Source: Wielerella bovis (lineage in GTDB: Bacteria; Pseudomonadota; Gammaproteobacteria; Burkholderiales; Neisseriaceae). Taken from it: 64,000 nt of DNA. The stretch is from contig NZ_CP092361.1 in NCBI RefSeq assembly GCF_022354465.1, positions 1,860,001 through 1,924,000 on the forward strand. Reading direction: 5' to 3'. The translations under genes were made by a program, and so were the position numbers. Below are positions 1 through 8,899 of the stretch, piece after piece; the stretch's first letter is position 1; each line of letters begins with the position of its first letter. The notes beneath the pieces were generated by a model that saw nothing but the letters and a program-made list of their open reading frames with translations, ran no database searches and had not been told where the DNA came from.

Positions 1-13
1 GAAACGAAAAAAA

Positions 14-41
14 ACAGTCCAAATCTGACCATTTGGACTGT
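14..41 (+). terminator. Hairpin terminator or leader stem before the MuB-like gene
   Basis: An 11-bp perfect stem (ACAGTCCAAAT / ATTTGGACTGT) with a 6-nt loop is followed by a short run of T. It probably ends the gene left of the window (a MuA-type transposase would be expected there, by inference) or attenuates the MuB-like gene. Confidence 0.5.
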
Positions 42-79
42 CCTCTAAAACTTTTTACACAAATATGGAGCATTTTACC

Positions 80-808
80 ATGAAAATGGCAGAAATTACC
101 AATTTGACTTTGGTTAAAGTCGCAATGGAACGCTTGACCAACCGCTTGGACGGTTTGCCAGCTTTGGGCGTATTGTATGGACCCAGCGGCTACGGCAAAA
201 CCACAGCCACGATTGCGGTTGCCAATACCACGCAAGCCTATTATGTGCAAATCCGCAGTGCGTGGAGCAAGAAAACACTGCTGGAAAAGATTTGTTTTGA
301 AATGGGTTTGCCGATTGCAAAAAACGCGGCAGCGTGTTTGGACGCGATTTGTGAGCAAATGGCAGCCAGCCAACGCCCTTTGATTTTGGACGAAGCGGAT
401 TACCTGCTCAACAAAAACGGCATGGTGGAATTGGTACGCGATATTTATGAAGGCAGCCAAGCCCCGATTTTGCTGGTGGGCGAAGAGCAGTTGCCGAATA
501 AATTGAAGAAGTTTGAGCGGTTTCACGGTCGGGTGTTGTCGTGGATTCCAGCGCAGCCAGTTAGCCAAGCGGACGCGGAAATTTTAGCGAGCGTGTACGC
601 GCCCAATTTGCGGATTGAAGCGGATTTGCTGAAACAGATTGTGAACATGGCGCACGGCTCGGTACGGCGCGTTACCGTGAATTTGGTAAATTTGGCGCAA
701 GCGGCGGATTTGCACGGTTATGATGAAGTGGATTTGAACAAAATCAAAACCATGCAAGGCTTTGAGTTTTACAAGGGCGAAATTCCCAAGCGTGGAGTGA
801 AGTCATGA
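80..808 (+). CDS. MuB-like transposition ATPase (prophage fragment)
   Basis: An AAA+ ATPase of 242 residues like the target-capture protein B of phage Mu and related transposons, which binds DNA and activates the transposase. Walker A is YGPSGYGKTT near residue 36, and Walker B is LILDEADYLL near residue 102. A sensor-like helix-rich C-terminal part follows (HGSVRRVTVNLVNLA). ATG at 80 is preferred over ATG at 65, because GGAG at 67-70 lies 9 nt before it. No other Mu morphogenesis genes follow, so this is a prophage remnant. Function today is unknown; the ORF itself is intact. Confidence 0.8.
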   Translation: MKMAEITNLTLVKVAMERLTNRLDGLPALGVLYGPSGYGKTTATIAVANTTQAYYVQIRSAWSKKTLLEKICFEMGLPIAKNAAACLDAICEQMAASQRPLILDEADYLLNKNGMVELVRDIYEGSQAPILLVGEEQLPNKLKKFERFHGRVLSWIPAQPVSQADAEILASVYAPNLRIEADLLKQIVNMAHGSVRRVTVNLVNLAQAADLHGYDEVDLNKIKTMQGFEFYKGEIPKRGVKS

Positions 809-921
809 AAGAACAACCGATTGAAACCGTGATGTGGCGTACTTTGAAAATCTTGGGTGTGTGTGATGATGACAGATTGTTGCGTAACATCAATTATTAT
901 AGTGGATTATATTTGGATTAG
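805..921 (+). pseudogene. Truncated Mu-like early gene, 38 codons
   Basis: The ORF overlaps the end of the MuB-like gene in ATGA style and encodes MKEQPIETVMWRTLKILG and about 20 more residues. Its last codons lie inside the left terminal repeat of a mini Correia-like element starting at 898. The natural reading frame is therefore cut off by that insertion. Overlap with the ATPase gene suggests it was translationally coupled in the parent phage. I do not recognise its family. Confidence 0.55.
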
Positions 922-966
922 CACAGAGTTGGCTCTCCTTATCCTAATCTAAATCTAATCCACTAT
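898..966. mobile_element. Mini Correia-like element (internally deleted)
   Basis: This 69-bp element has imperfect terminal inverted repeats: TATAGTGGATTATATTTGG on the left and CTAAATCTAATCCACTAT on the right. The outer TATAGTGGATTA is the classical Correia end. The core of the longer elements (at 40390, 43734 and 44933) is missing. It truncates the small phage ORF at 805. Confidence 0.6.
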
Positions 967-1123
967 GCTAAACCTTAGACTGATATGCTGTTGATTGAAT
1001 ACAGTTTGATAATTTTCATTCCAAGCAATCCAAATTACCACTTAATTCCAAAAAATAGCAATGATATTTGATTCTTTTGATTTATTGCGACATTAAGCAG
1101 CCTGAAACCCTAATTCAAACCGC

Positions 1124-3262
1124 TTAACTGTTTTGCAAATCATACAAATAGTGATAATAACCATCGGGTTTTTGCAACAAACCGTCATGTGTGCCTTGCT
1201 CCAGAATCTTGCCCTTGTCCATCGCAATAATGCGGTGGGCGTGGCGGACGGTGGACAAGCGGTGCGCGATAATCAACACCGTGCGTCCTGCACAAATCGC
1301 CTGCATATTTTGCATAATCGCGCGTTCACTTTCATAATCCAACGCGCTGGTGGCTTCATCAAAAATCAAAATGCGCGGATTGGTAATCAAAGCACGGGCA
1401 ATGGCAATGCGCTGGCGTTGTCCGCCTGATAAACCTGCGCCCTGTTCGCCCACAATCGTGTCGTAACCTTCCGACAATTCCATAATAAAATCATGCGCCC
1501 CCGCCAATTTGGCAGCCTGAATAATCATTTCCAAAGGCAAACCCGTGTCCGTCAGCGCAATATTGTCGCGCACGCTGCGATTCAGCAGCACATTCTCTTG
1601 CAACACCACCCCCACTTGGCGGCGCAACCACGCTGGGTCTGCCAAAGCCAAATCGTTGCCGTCCACCAAAACCCGACCGTTTTCAGGCACATACAATCTT
1701 TGCACCAATTTAGTCAAAGTGGATTTGCCCGAACCCGATCGCCCGACAATGCCCAAAATTTCCCCTGCCCGAATCTGCAAATTCAAATCCTGCAAAATCA
1801 AACGCCCATCGGCTTTGTATCTAAAATCAACGTGTTCAAACGTGATGTCACCGCGAATATCGGGCAACGCCAATTTGGAAGACGGATTTTCAGTCGGCGC
1901 ATTCAAAATATCGCCCAAACGCGCCACCGAAATACCAACCTGTTGAAAATCCTGCCACAATTGCGCCAAACGAATCACAGGTGCCGCCACTTGTCCCGCC
2001 AACATATTAAACGCAATCAATTGACCCACCGTCAATTTGCCTTCAATCACCAAACGCGCCCCTATCCACAAAGTCGCCACCGTAACCAATTTCTGCACCA
2101 ACTGCACGCCCTGTTGCCCAATCACCGCCAATCGAGTTACTTTGAAACTCGCATTCACATACGCCGCAAGCTGGTTATCCCATTTGCGTGTCATTTGCGG
2201 TTCAACCGCCATCGCTTTGACCGTGCCGACCGCCGTCATGCTTTCCACCAAAAACGATTGATTGTCGGCATTTCGCGAAAATTTCTCATTTAAACGTGCG
2301 CGCAAAATCGGACTGATAAACGCCGACCAAAACGCATAAGCAGGCAATGAAGCCAACACCACCAAAGTCAAAGTCGGACTGTAATACCACATCACAATCA
2401 AGAAGATAAACGAAAATGCCAAATCCAATACCGAAGTCAAAGCCTGACCTGTCAAGAAATTACGGATTTGTTCCAATTCGCGTACCCGCGCCACAGTGTC
2501 GCCCACCCGTCTGTTTTCAAAATACGCCAAGGGCAAAGCCAATAAATGACGAAACAGTCTCGCGCCCAATTCCACGTCAATGCGCGAAGTGGTGTGAGCA
2601 AAAATATAGGTTCGCAAACCGCCCAACACAATTTCAAATAAGCTGACCACCAATAGCGCAATCGCCACCACATCTAAAGTGGAAAAACCTCGATGTACCA
2701 ACACCTTATCCATCACCACTTGGAAGAACAAAGGCGTAATCAGCGCAAAAATTTGTAGCACCACCGAAACAATCAAGACTTCAATAAAAATGCGGCGATA
2801 TTTAATCACCGCAGGGATAAACCAAGTAAAGTCAAATTTCGCCAAACTGCCCAAGATTGAAGCGCGCGATGCCACCATAATCAGGCAGCCTGAATACCGT
2901 GCCGAAAATTCTGCCGCATTCAAAACCGCAGGTTTATTGTGCTGCAAATCCTGAATCAAATATTTGGCATCATCGCCCGAACCGTCTGTTTTGGCCAAAA
3001 TAAAATGGTTGCCATCATCACACCACACCAATGCAGGCAGCGTAGCATAAGGCAAACGTGCCACCGATTGTTTGACTACTTTGGCTTTCAATTCCAATTT
3101 TTTTGCCGCCAACAGCCATTCGGTTTGGCTTAAATCGCCATTGAGGCTGCCTGAAACGGAGAAATGGTGCTGAATGTCAGCGGGGTTGGCAGCAATACCA
3201 TGATAGTGGGCCAATACAATTAAGCCGGCCAAAGCAGGTTTAGGAGTGGAGGAAGAAGCCAT
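1124..3262 (-). CDS. rtxB: Type I secretion ABC exporter, RtxB/HlyB type
   Basis: This 712-residue inner-membrane ATPase exports RTX proteins with C-terminal signals through a HlyD-TolC channel. Residues 1-130 form a C39-peptidase-like domain without the catalytic Cys ([17 protein letters not shown]), as in HlyB, so leader cleavage is not expected. A six-helix membrane domain follows (about 150-440). The nucleotide-binding domain has Walker [10 protein letters not shown] near 505, signature LSGGQRQR near 610 and Walker [13 protein letters not shown] near 632. Length matches HlyB (707). Its partners, the adaptor and outer-membrane protein, lie 12 kb away on the other strand. A single DUS-like GCAGCCTGAAA follows the stop. 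Confidence 0.93.
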   Translation of the reverse strand: MASSSTPKPALAGLIVLAHYHGIAANPADIQHHFSVSGSLNGDLSQTEWLLAAKKLELKAKVVKQSVARLPYATLPALVWCDDGNHFILAKTDGSGDDAKYLIQDLQHNKPAVLNAAEFSARYSGCLIMVASRASILGSLAKFDFTWFIPAVIKYRRIFIEVLIVSVVLQIFALITPLFFQVVMDKVLVHRGFSTLDVVAIALLVVSLFEIVLGGLRTYIFAHTTSRIDVELGARLFRHLLALPLAYFENRRVGDTVARVRELEQIRNFLTGQALTSVLDLAFSFIFLIVMWYYSPTLTLVVLASLPAYAFWSAFISPILRARLNEKFSRNADNQSFLVESMTAVGTVKAMAVEPQMTRKWDNQLAAYVNASFKVTRLAVIGQQGVQLVQKLVTVATLWIGARLVIEGKLTVGQLIAFNMLAGQVAAPVIRLAQLWQDFQQVGISVARLGDILNAPTENPSSKLALPDIRGDITFEHVDFRYKADGRLILQDLNLQIRAGEILGIVGRSGSGKSTLTKLVQRLYVPENGRVLVDGNDLALADPAWLRRQVGVVLQENVLLNRSVRDNIALTDTGLPLEMIIQAAKLAGAHDFIMELSEGYDTIVGEQGAGLSGGQRQRIAIARALITNPRILIFDEATSALDYESERAIMQNMQAICAGRTVLIIAHRLSTVRHAHRIIAMDKGKILEQGTHDGLLQKPDGYYHYLYDLQNS

Positions 3263-3555
3263 AGAATAACCGTTTTGTAAAAAAAGAATAAGAACAGCGC
3301 AAGAATTTTAACGAACATTGATATACAACGCAATGATACAGAAGATTTGACAATTTAGGATAGGCAATGATAAAAAAAACGTTAATTTGAATAAAACTAA
3401 ATTGGTAATAGGTTTATTCAAAGATTAGAGATGTAATTGAAAATGGATTTAGCATTTTTCAATGCAGATTACAATTTTTCAAACAGTTTGAACTATAGAT
3501 GGCGGCTCGGAGAGCAGAGCTACGCTAGCTGGTTTGGCAGGTCAAGAGGTAAATA
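3263..3555. other. Intergenic, AT-rich, divergent promoter region
   Basis: About 290 bp between rtxB (minus) and a small ORF (plus). It is AT-rich and should hold the rtxB promoter. I see no clear conserved promoter boxes, repeats or RNA. Confidence 0.4.
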
Positions 3556-3720
3556 ATGAGTTCAAAAATATTTGATAAATTAAGCATATGTTATATAGCA
3601 TATCTTGTCATAGAATCAATCATTGATTTTATTAAATATGATAAACCAGGAGGGCTAATTTTTTTTACTATTTTTTTTACTTTTCTATTTTTAGTTGTGG
3701 CATTCTGTAAGGATAATTAA
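3556..3720 (+). CDS. Small two-helix membrane protein, 54 aa
   Basis: This 54-residue ORF starts MSSKIFDKLS and has two hydrophobic stretches, roughly residues 11-25 and 34-50 (GGLIFFTIFFTFLFLVVAF). A good ribosome site (AAGAGG) lies 7-8 nt before ATG. I do not recognise the family. Its position next to an RTX gene and its two-helix topology fit a small immunity protein or holin-like peptide, but that is inference. It stands before a repeat-disrupted ORF at 3723 that begins 2 nt after its stop. Confidence 0.5.
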   Translation: MSSKIFDKLSICYIAYLVIESIIDFIKYDKPGGLIFFTIFFTFLFLVVAFCKDN

Positions 3721-3722
3721 TC

Positions 3723-3851
3723 ATGAAAGATAAACAAACATTTGTTGGAAGTTTTGTTAAACATTTTAACAATAGAGTCTCCTCAATCAATAGTGCTATG
3801 GGACCAGCAAGCGTAGGGTGGGCACTCGTTGCCCACGCGTTGCAATGGTAA
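3723..3851 (+). pseudogene. Short ORF running into a 33-bp repeat
   Basis: The ORF starts MKDKQTFVGSFVKHFNN and continues to 42 codons. Its last third is encoded by the 33-bp repeat at 3807-3839, so the original C terminus appears lost. It follows the 54-codon ORF by 2 nt. It may be the start of an older RTX or cargo gene whose body has been replaced. No family recognised. Confidence 0.35.
3807..3839 (+). repeat. 33-bp repeat, left arm of a perfect inverted pair
   Basis: The sequence starts GCAAGCGTAGGGTGGGCA and contains its own small dyad (TGGGCA / TGCCCA). Its exact reverse complement is at 3974-4006, 134 bp away. Confidence 0.8.
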
Positions 3852-3973
3852 AAGTAATTGACCGTAAATGGTTAAAAAAACAAGGTTGGGTTTTTACCCA
3901 ATTTTTTTATTTTCAGGCAGCCTGAAATGGAAAATTTCACATTAAAACATCATTTTAACATATACGATTGAAC

Positions 3974-4006
3974 CGCGTGGGCAACGAGTGCCCACCCTAC
4001 GCTTGC
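3974..4006 (-). repeat. 33-bp repeat, right arm of a perfect inverted pair
   Basis: Exact reverse complement of 3807-3839. Related, less exact copies lie at 4120-4155 and 4428-4463, and a short cousin is at about 54409-54436. Confidence 0.8.
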
Positions 4007-4009
4007 TTG

Positions 4010-4155
4010 CTTGACAAAAATAGGATAGGCAAAATAAATTGTACAAAGTAAAGATTGTTAATCAATATGAAATGGGATTTCAGGCTGTCTGAAATGGAAT
4101 TATGTGATGTGTACAAAAACGCGTGGGCAAAACAAGTTGCCCACCCTACGCTTGC
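4010..4155 (+). repeat. About 150-bp direct repeat, copy 1
   Basis: The copy runs from TTGACAAAAATA through an uptake-sequence variant (TTCAGGCTGTCTGAA) and TGTGATGTGTACAAAAAC to the GTGGGCA-type repeat at 4120-4155. It matches 4306-4463 with scattered substitutions and small indels. The short ORFs across it look accidental. Confidence 0.75.
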
Positions 4156-4305
4156 TAAAATCAAAAGCGAAGTTTGTAGGATTTTTTCCTGCGAACTTCG
4201 CTTTTTTGTTTTTTCAGGCTGCCTGATTTTAGGGCGCAAAGGCAGCATGAAAACAAAGATAATTGAAATATTGGGCATTTTTTAGCGAGAGTGCAATGTA
4301 AAATC

Positions 4306-4463
4306 GCTTGACAAAAATAAAATAGGTGAATAAATTACATAGCATTACACAAAGTAAAGATTGTGTTAATCAATGTGAAATTGGATTTCAGGCTGCCTGA
4401 AATGGAATTATGTGATGTGTACAAAAACGCGTGGGCAAAACAAGTTGTCCACCCTACGCTTGC
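4306..4463 (+). repeat. About 150-bp direct repeat, copy 2
   Basis: Second copy of the segment at 4010-4155. Here the uptake sequence is the standard TTCAGGCTGCCTGAA. The duplicated block separates rtxB from the RTX gene at 4814 and could support recombination that swaps the segment in between. Confidence 0.75.
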
Positions 4464-4813
4464 TGTTTTTATTTTTAGGTTATTTAAAAATGTAAGGGTT
4501 ATGTATGTTGCATTTTTTTTAAAACAAATTTCTTTTAGGAATACTTCATTCTTAAATTTTTTAATTTGGAATTTTATTTTTTCAAAATGTTCTTTTTTTT
4601 TTATGCTTTTTTATTTTTTCTTTAATTCAAGGAAGTACATTTAATTTTACTACTGTCTACATTTTAATAAAATACAGTTTATTATTTGCTTTTTTATTAT
4701 CATTAATTTCAAGTTTTTTATATTTTTCAAATACCTTACGTAAGAAATAATTTATTTTTTATTAATAAAACTCAACTAAGCTAATTAATTTGATTATTAG
4801 GAGACTCTTAATT
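4464..4813. other. Very AT-rich leader of the RTX gene
   Basis: About 350 bp dominated by T and A runs, much poorer in GC than the flanking coding DNA. It must contain the promoter of the RTX gene at 4814, but no unambiguous -35/-10 pair stands out. AGGAG at 4799-4803 is the ribosome site. The composition fits DNA subject to nucleoid-protein silencing (inference). Confidence 0.45.
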
Positions 4814-7800
4814 ATGTCAACACAAAAACCAAGCATTCGAGAAATTCAAAAAGAATGCAGAGATGATTTGCATATGGGATTTAGTTTTGGAGGAGCGGTA
4901 GGCATAGCTGTTGGTAGTCTATTAGGTCCAGCAGGTGCCTTTGCTGGTTCTACAATTGGTGGTTTAATAGGGATGCTTACTGGAATGAAATTGAGTCCAG
5001 AATGCACAGCTTTGATTGAATACAATGAAAAAATGAAATCCTATAAGGATGGTAATTACTTTGTTTCAGACCCTATTGCTCTAGATTTAGACGGCAACGG
5101 CATTCAAACCATTGCTGCATCAGGCTTTTCAGGCAGCCTGTTTGACCATAACAAAGACGGCATTCGCACCGCAACAGGTTGGGTGGCAAGTGGCGATGGC
5201 TTGCTCGTGCGCGATTTAAATGGTAATGGCATCATTGACAATGGTGGTGAATTGTTTGGCGACAGCACTGTATTGGCAGACGGTACTTTGGCGCAGCATG
5301 GCTATGCTGCATTGGCAGAATTGGACGACAACAACGATGGTGTGGTGGATGCCAACGATGTCGCTTTTGCCACTTTGCGCGTATGGCAAGATGCCAACCA
5401 AGACGGTATTTCCCAATCCGATGAATTACACACTTTGGCAGATTTGGGCATTCAATCGCTCAATACTGCTTATAAAGACGTGAGCCAAGATTTGGGCAAT
5501 GGCAACAGCATCGCCCAACTGGGCAGCTATACCAAAACAGACGGTAGCACCGCGCAAATGGCAGATTTACTGCTGGCAAATGACCATTTGTACAGCCGTT
5601 TTGCCGACCGCATTGAATTAACCGCCGAGCAAAGCCAAGCTGCTAATTTGAGCGGCATTGGTCGTTTGCGTGATTTGCGTGAAGCAGCAGCATTGTCGGG
5701 CGATTTGGCTGCGGCTTTGCGTGTTTATTCGCAAGCCAGCACCAAGCAAGAACAACTGGCTTTATTGGACAACTTGGTACACGAATGGGCAGAAACCGAC
5801 CCACAATGGGGCAAACGTGAATTTGCATTAGCCACAACTTTTACAGAAACGCGTAATCAAGGTCGTGCATTAACGCCATCTCAAGCTAAACAACTAGGTA
5901 ATGTGTTAGTTTCTTTATCTAATGAAACACGGGCTGCAATGAGTGTAGCTCGCGACCGCATGGCGGTATTGGATGCATTCACAGGACAAGACAGCAGCCG
6001 TTTGTTCTTGTTCAGTGAAGATGATGCCAAAAAAGTGTTAAAAATCACAAATGATACTTATGCTAGCTTAACCGATAATATTTACAAAGGTTTGTTGTTT
6101 CAAACTCGTTTGCAACCCTATTTGAATGAAATTGCGTTCAAAATTGAGGATGAGCAATTTGCTTTGGATTTCTCTCGTGTGATTGCCACATTCAATCAAG
6201 TACACGAAGACAATCCACAAAAAGCAATGGTGGATTTGGCTGAATTGATGGGCTATGGCAAATTTGAGCTAAAACAAACAGGGCTGCCTGAATTGTTGGC
6301 GACTTATTTTGCACTTGCTGATGAATCTACATTGGCTGATGTTGTACCAATGTTGGATAAGAAAGTGATGGAAACTTTGGATTTGCATTTTGCTAATGTA
6401 GAACAAGCCAATGTTTCAGGTAGCAGTAAAAATGATTTCTTGATTGGCGATAAAGCAGATAATGTCTTGAATGGCAGTTCTGGTAATGACACTTTAATCG
6501 GTGGTACAGGTAACGACACTTTAAACGGTGGTGCTGGTTCCGATACATATGTCTTTGCCAAAGGTCATGGTCAGGATGTTATTCGTGAGGGAGGTCACAA
6601 TGATAATGATACCATTCGCTTTATTGACGTTGCTTCTACTGAAGCGAAATTCCGCAAAGATGGTAATCATTTAATTATTGAGGGCTACAATGAGCAAGAT
6701 TCGGTACGCATTCAATCTTTCTTTGAAAGCAGCTACTATCAAATTGAAACTTTCCAGTTCAGCGATAAAACGGTTACTTTACAAGAGTATTTTGAAAATG
6801 GCTTAACTTTAACGCAAACTACTGGTGATGATACGGTTAAGGGCTGGAATGGTAAAAATATTCTGTTTGGTGGCGATGGCAATGATACCTTAACCACATA
6901 CGACAAAGATGACGTGTTGGATGGCGGTGCTGGCGATGATGTTTTGAATGCAGGTTCTGGCAACGATACCTTAATTGGTGGTGCAGGTAATGACACTTTA
7001 AACGGTGGTTCTGGTTCCGATACATATGTCTTTGCCAAAGGTCATGGTCAGGATGTTATTCGTGAGGGAGGTCACAATGATAATGATACCATTCGCTTTA
7101 TTGACGTTGCTTCTACTGAAGCGAAATTCCGCAAAGATGGTAATCATTTAATTATTGAAGGCTACAATGAGCAAGATTCAGTACGCATTCAATCTTTCTT
7201 TGAAAGCAGCTACTATCAAATTGAAACTTTCCAGTTCAGCGATAAAACGGTTACTTTACAAGAGTATTTTGAAAATGGCTTAACTTTAACGCAAACTACT
7301 GGTGATGATACGGTTAAGGGCTGGAATGGTAAAAATATTCTGTTTGGTGGCGATGGCAATGATACCTTAACCACATACGACAAAGATGACGTGTTGGATG
7401 GCGGTGCTGGCGATGATGTTTTGAATGCAGGTTCTGGCAACGATACCTTAATTGGTGGTACAGGTAACGACACTTTAAACGGTGGTGCTGGTTCCGATAC
7501 ATATGTCTTTGCCAAAGGTCATGGTCAGGATGTTATTCGTGAGGGAGGTCACAATGATAATGATACCATTCGCTTTATTGACGTTGCTTCTACTGAAGCG
7601 AAATTCCGCAAAGATGGTAATCATTTAATTATTGAAGGCTACAATGAGCAAGATTCAGTACGCATTCAATCTTTCTTTGAAAGCAGCTACTATCAAATTG
7701 AAACTTTCCAGTTCAGCGATAAAACGGTTACTTTACAAGAGTATTTTGAAAATGGCTTAACTTTAACGCAAACTACTGGTGATGATACGGTTAAGGGCTG

Positions 7801-8836
7801 GAATGGTAAAAATATTCTGTTTGGTGGCGATGGCAATGATACCTTAACCACATACGACAAAGATGACGTGTTGGATGGCGGTGCTGGCGATGATGTTTTG
7901 AATGCAGGTTCTGGCAACGATACCTTAATTGGTGGTACAGGTAACGACACTTTAAACGGTGGTGCTGGTTCCGATACATATGTCTTTGCCAAAGGTCATG
8001 GTCAGGATGTTATCAAGGATTATGGTTCAGACAACAACGATACCATTCGTTTTATTGATGTAGCTTCAAATGAAGTGAAATTCCGTAAAGATGGTAATCA
8101 TTTAATTATTGAGGGCTACAATGAGCAAGATTCGGTACGCATTCAATCTTTTTTTGAAAACAGTTACTATCAAATTGAAACTTTCCAGTTCAGCGATAAA
8201 ACGGTTACTTTACAAGAGTATTTTGAAAATGGTTTAACTTTAACGCAAACTGTTGGCGATGATAAAGTTACAGGTTGGAACGGTAAAAATATTCTGTTTG
8301 GTGGCGATGGCAATGATACCTTAACCACAAACGACAAAGATGACGTGTTGGATGGCGGTGCTGGCGATGATGTTTTGAATGCAGGTTCTGGCAACGATAC
8401 CTTAATTGGTGGTGCAGGTAATGACACTTTAAACGGTGGTGCTGGTTCCGATACATATGTCTTTGCCAAAGGTCATGGTCAGGATGTTATTCGTGAGGGA
8501 GGTCACAATGATAATGACACCATTGCCTTTATTGATGTGACTTTATCTGATATGAACTTGATTAAACAAGGTTCTGACCTGTTGTTAAGTCATCAGAATA
8601 GTCAAGATACGGTATTGATTAATAACTTTTTCAATAGTACCTACTACCAAGTTGAAAAATTGGTATTTGAAGACCAAACCGTTAATCTGAATGCAACAGA
8701 ACTGAATCGTGTATTATCCGGCGCAAACAATATGGTCAATGCGATGAATGCTTTTGGTGCTGATATGGTTTCTGCAACAAATTGGCAATCGGATGAATTG
8801 AAACATATTCCAACTTTATTAGCTGTATCTGTTTAA
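4814..8836 (+). CDS. FrpC-like RTX protein with short glycine-rich N terminus
   Basis: A secreted calcium-binding protein of 1340 residues. ATG 4814 is chosen over 4790 because AGGAG (4799-4803) lies 10 nt before it. Residues 22-57 are glycine- and alanine-rich and hydrophobic (GGAVGIAVGSLLGPAGAFAG), with GxxxG spacing. Asp86-Pro87 begins a FrpA/FrpC-type module (DPIALDLDGNG) with several DxDxNG-type loops to about residue 230. In FrpC this Asp-Pro bond is cut autocatalytically on calcium binding. A helical region follows (250-540). Then come nonapeptide RTX repeats (GGxGxDTLx) in four 159-residue units and a partial fifth, ending in an RTX-type C-terminal secretion region. No acylation gene is nearby. 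An uptake sequence is embedded in frame as FSGSL near residue 108. Confidence 0.88.
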   Translation: MSTQKPSIREIQKECRDDLHMGFSFGGAVGIAVGSLLGPAGAFAGSTIGGLIGMLTGMKLSPECTALIEYNEKMKSYKDGNYFVSDPIALDLDGNGIQTIAASGFSGSLFDHNKDGIRTATGWVASGDGLLVRDLNGNGIIDNGGELFGDSTVLADGTLAQHGYAALAELDDNNDGVVDANDVAFATLRVWQDANQDGISQSDELHTLADLGIQSLNTAYKDVSQDLGNGNSIAQLGSYTKTDGSTAQMADLLLANDHLYSRFADRIELTAEQSQAANLSGIGRLRDLREAAALSGDLAAALRVYSQASTKQEQLALLDNLVHEWAETDPQWGKREFALATTFTETRNQGRALTPSQAKQLGNVLVSLSNETRAAMSVARDRMAVLDAFTGQDSSRLFLFSEDDAKKVLKITNDTYASLTDNIYKGLLFQTRLQPYLNEIAFKIEDEQFALDFSRVIATFNQVHEDNPQKAMVDLAELMGYGKFELKQTGLPELLATYFALADESTLADVVPMLDKKVMETLDLHFANVEQANVSGSSKNDFLIGDKADNVLNGSSGNDTLIGGTGNDTLNGGAGSDTYVFAKGHGQDVIREGGHNDNDTIRFIDVASTEAKFRKDGNHLIIEGYNEQDSVRIQSFFESSYYQIETFQFSDKTVTLQEYFENGLTLTQTTGDDTVKGWNGKNILFGGDGNDTLTTYDKDDVLDGGAGDDVLNAGSGNDTLIGGAGNDTLNGGSGSDTYVFAKGHGQDVIREGGHNDNDTIRFIDVASTEAKFRKDGNHLIIEGYNEQDSVRIQSFFESSYYQIETFQFSDKTVTLQEYFENGLTLTQTTGDDTVKGWNGKNILFGGDGNDTLTTYDKDDVLDGGAGDDVLNAGSGNDTLIGGTGNDTLNGGAGSDTYVFAKGHGQDVIREGGHNDNDTIRFIDVASTEAKFRKDGNHLIIEGYNEQDSVRIQSFFESSYYQIETFQFSDKTVTLQEYFENGLTLTQTTGDDTVKGWNGKNILFGGDGNDTLTTYDKDDVLDGGAGDDVLNAGSGNDTLIGGTGNDTLNGGAGSDTYVFAKGHGQDVIKDYGSDNNDTIRFIDVASNEVKFRKDGNHLIIEGYNEQDSVRIQSFFENSYYQIETFQFSDKTVTLQEYFENGLTLTQTVGDDKVTGWNGKNILFGGDGNDTLTTNDKDDVLDGGAGDDVLNAGSGNDTLIGGAGNDTLNGGAGSDTYVFAKGHGQDVIREGGHNDNDTIAFIDVTLSDMNLIKQGSDLLLSHQNSQDTVLINNFFNSTYYQVEKLVFEDQTVNLNATELNRVLSGANNMVNAMNAFGADMVSATNWQSDELKHIPTLLAVSV
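6476..8690 (+). repeat. 477-bp tandem repeats inside the RTX gene
   Basis: Units start at about 6476, 6953, 7430, 7907 and 8384 (partial), each exactly 477 bp or 159 codons. Each unit carries RTX nonapeptides, a beta-rich spacer (SDTYVFAKGHGQDVI) and a second repeat block. Units starting at 6953 and 7430 are nearly identical at DNA level. The fourth carries several substitutions, and the fifth diverges toward the C terminus. Confidence 0.95.
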
Positions 8837-8845
8837 TGTTTGATG

Positions 8846-8881
8846 AAAGGCAGCCTGAAAATGATTTTTCAGGCTGCCTTT
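8846..8881. terminator. Bidirectional terminator from paired uptake sequences
   Basis: AAAGGCAGCCTGAAAA and its complement form a 16-bp stem with a 4-nt loop, between the stop codons of two convergent RTX genes. T/A runs on both sides allow termination on either strand. Confidence 0.85.
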
Positions 8882-8899
8882 AACAATGACTATTTCATG

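Noticed and set aside
4055-4644. Two ORFs of 76 and 93 codons with similar starts
   Set aside because: The similarity is simply that both lie on the 150-bp direct repeat. They have no proper ribosome site and run through uptake sequences and repeat dyads.
4790-4813. Upstream ATG at 4790 as start of the RTX protein
   Set aside because: The ribosome site AGGAG (4799-4803) lies inside this extension and fits the ATG at 4814.
6304-8469. Repeated antisense ORFs of 85-99 codons across the RTX repeats
   Set aside because: They recur every 477 bp as shadows of the tandem units and follow the codon pattern of the sense gene.
6476-8690. CRISPR-like regular repeats
   Set aside because: The period is 477 bp with coding continuity and no spacers of 30-40 bp. 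No cas genes are present in the window; VapD is only structurally Cas2-like.
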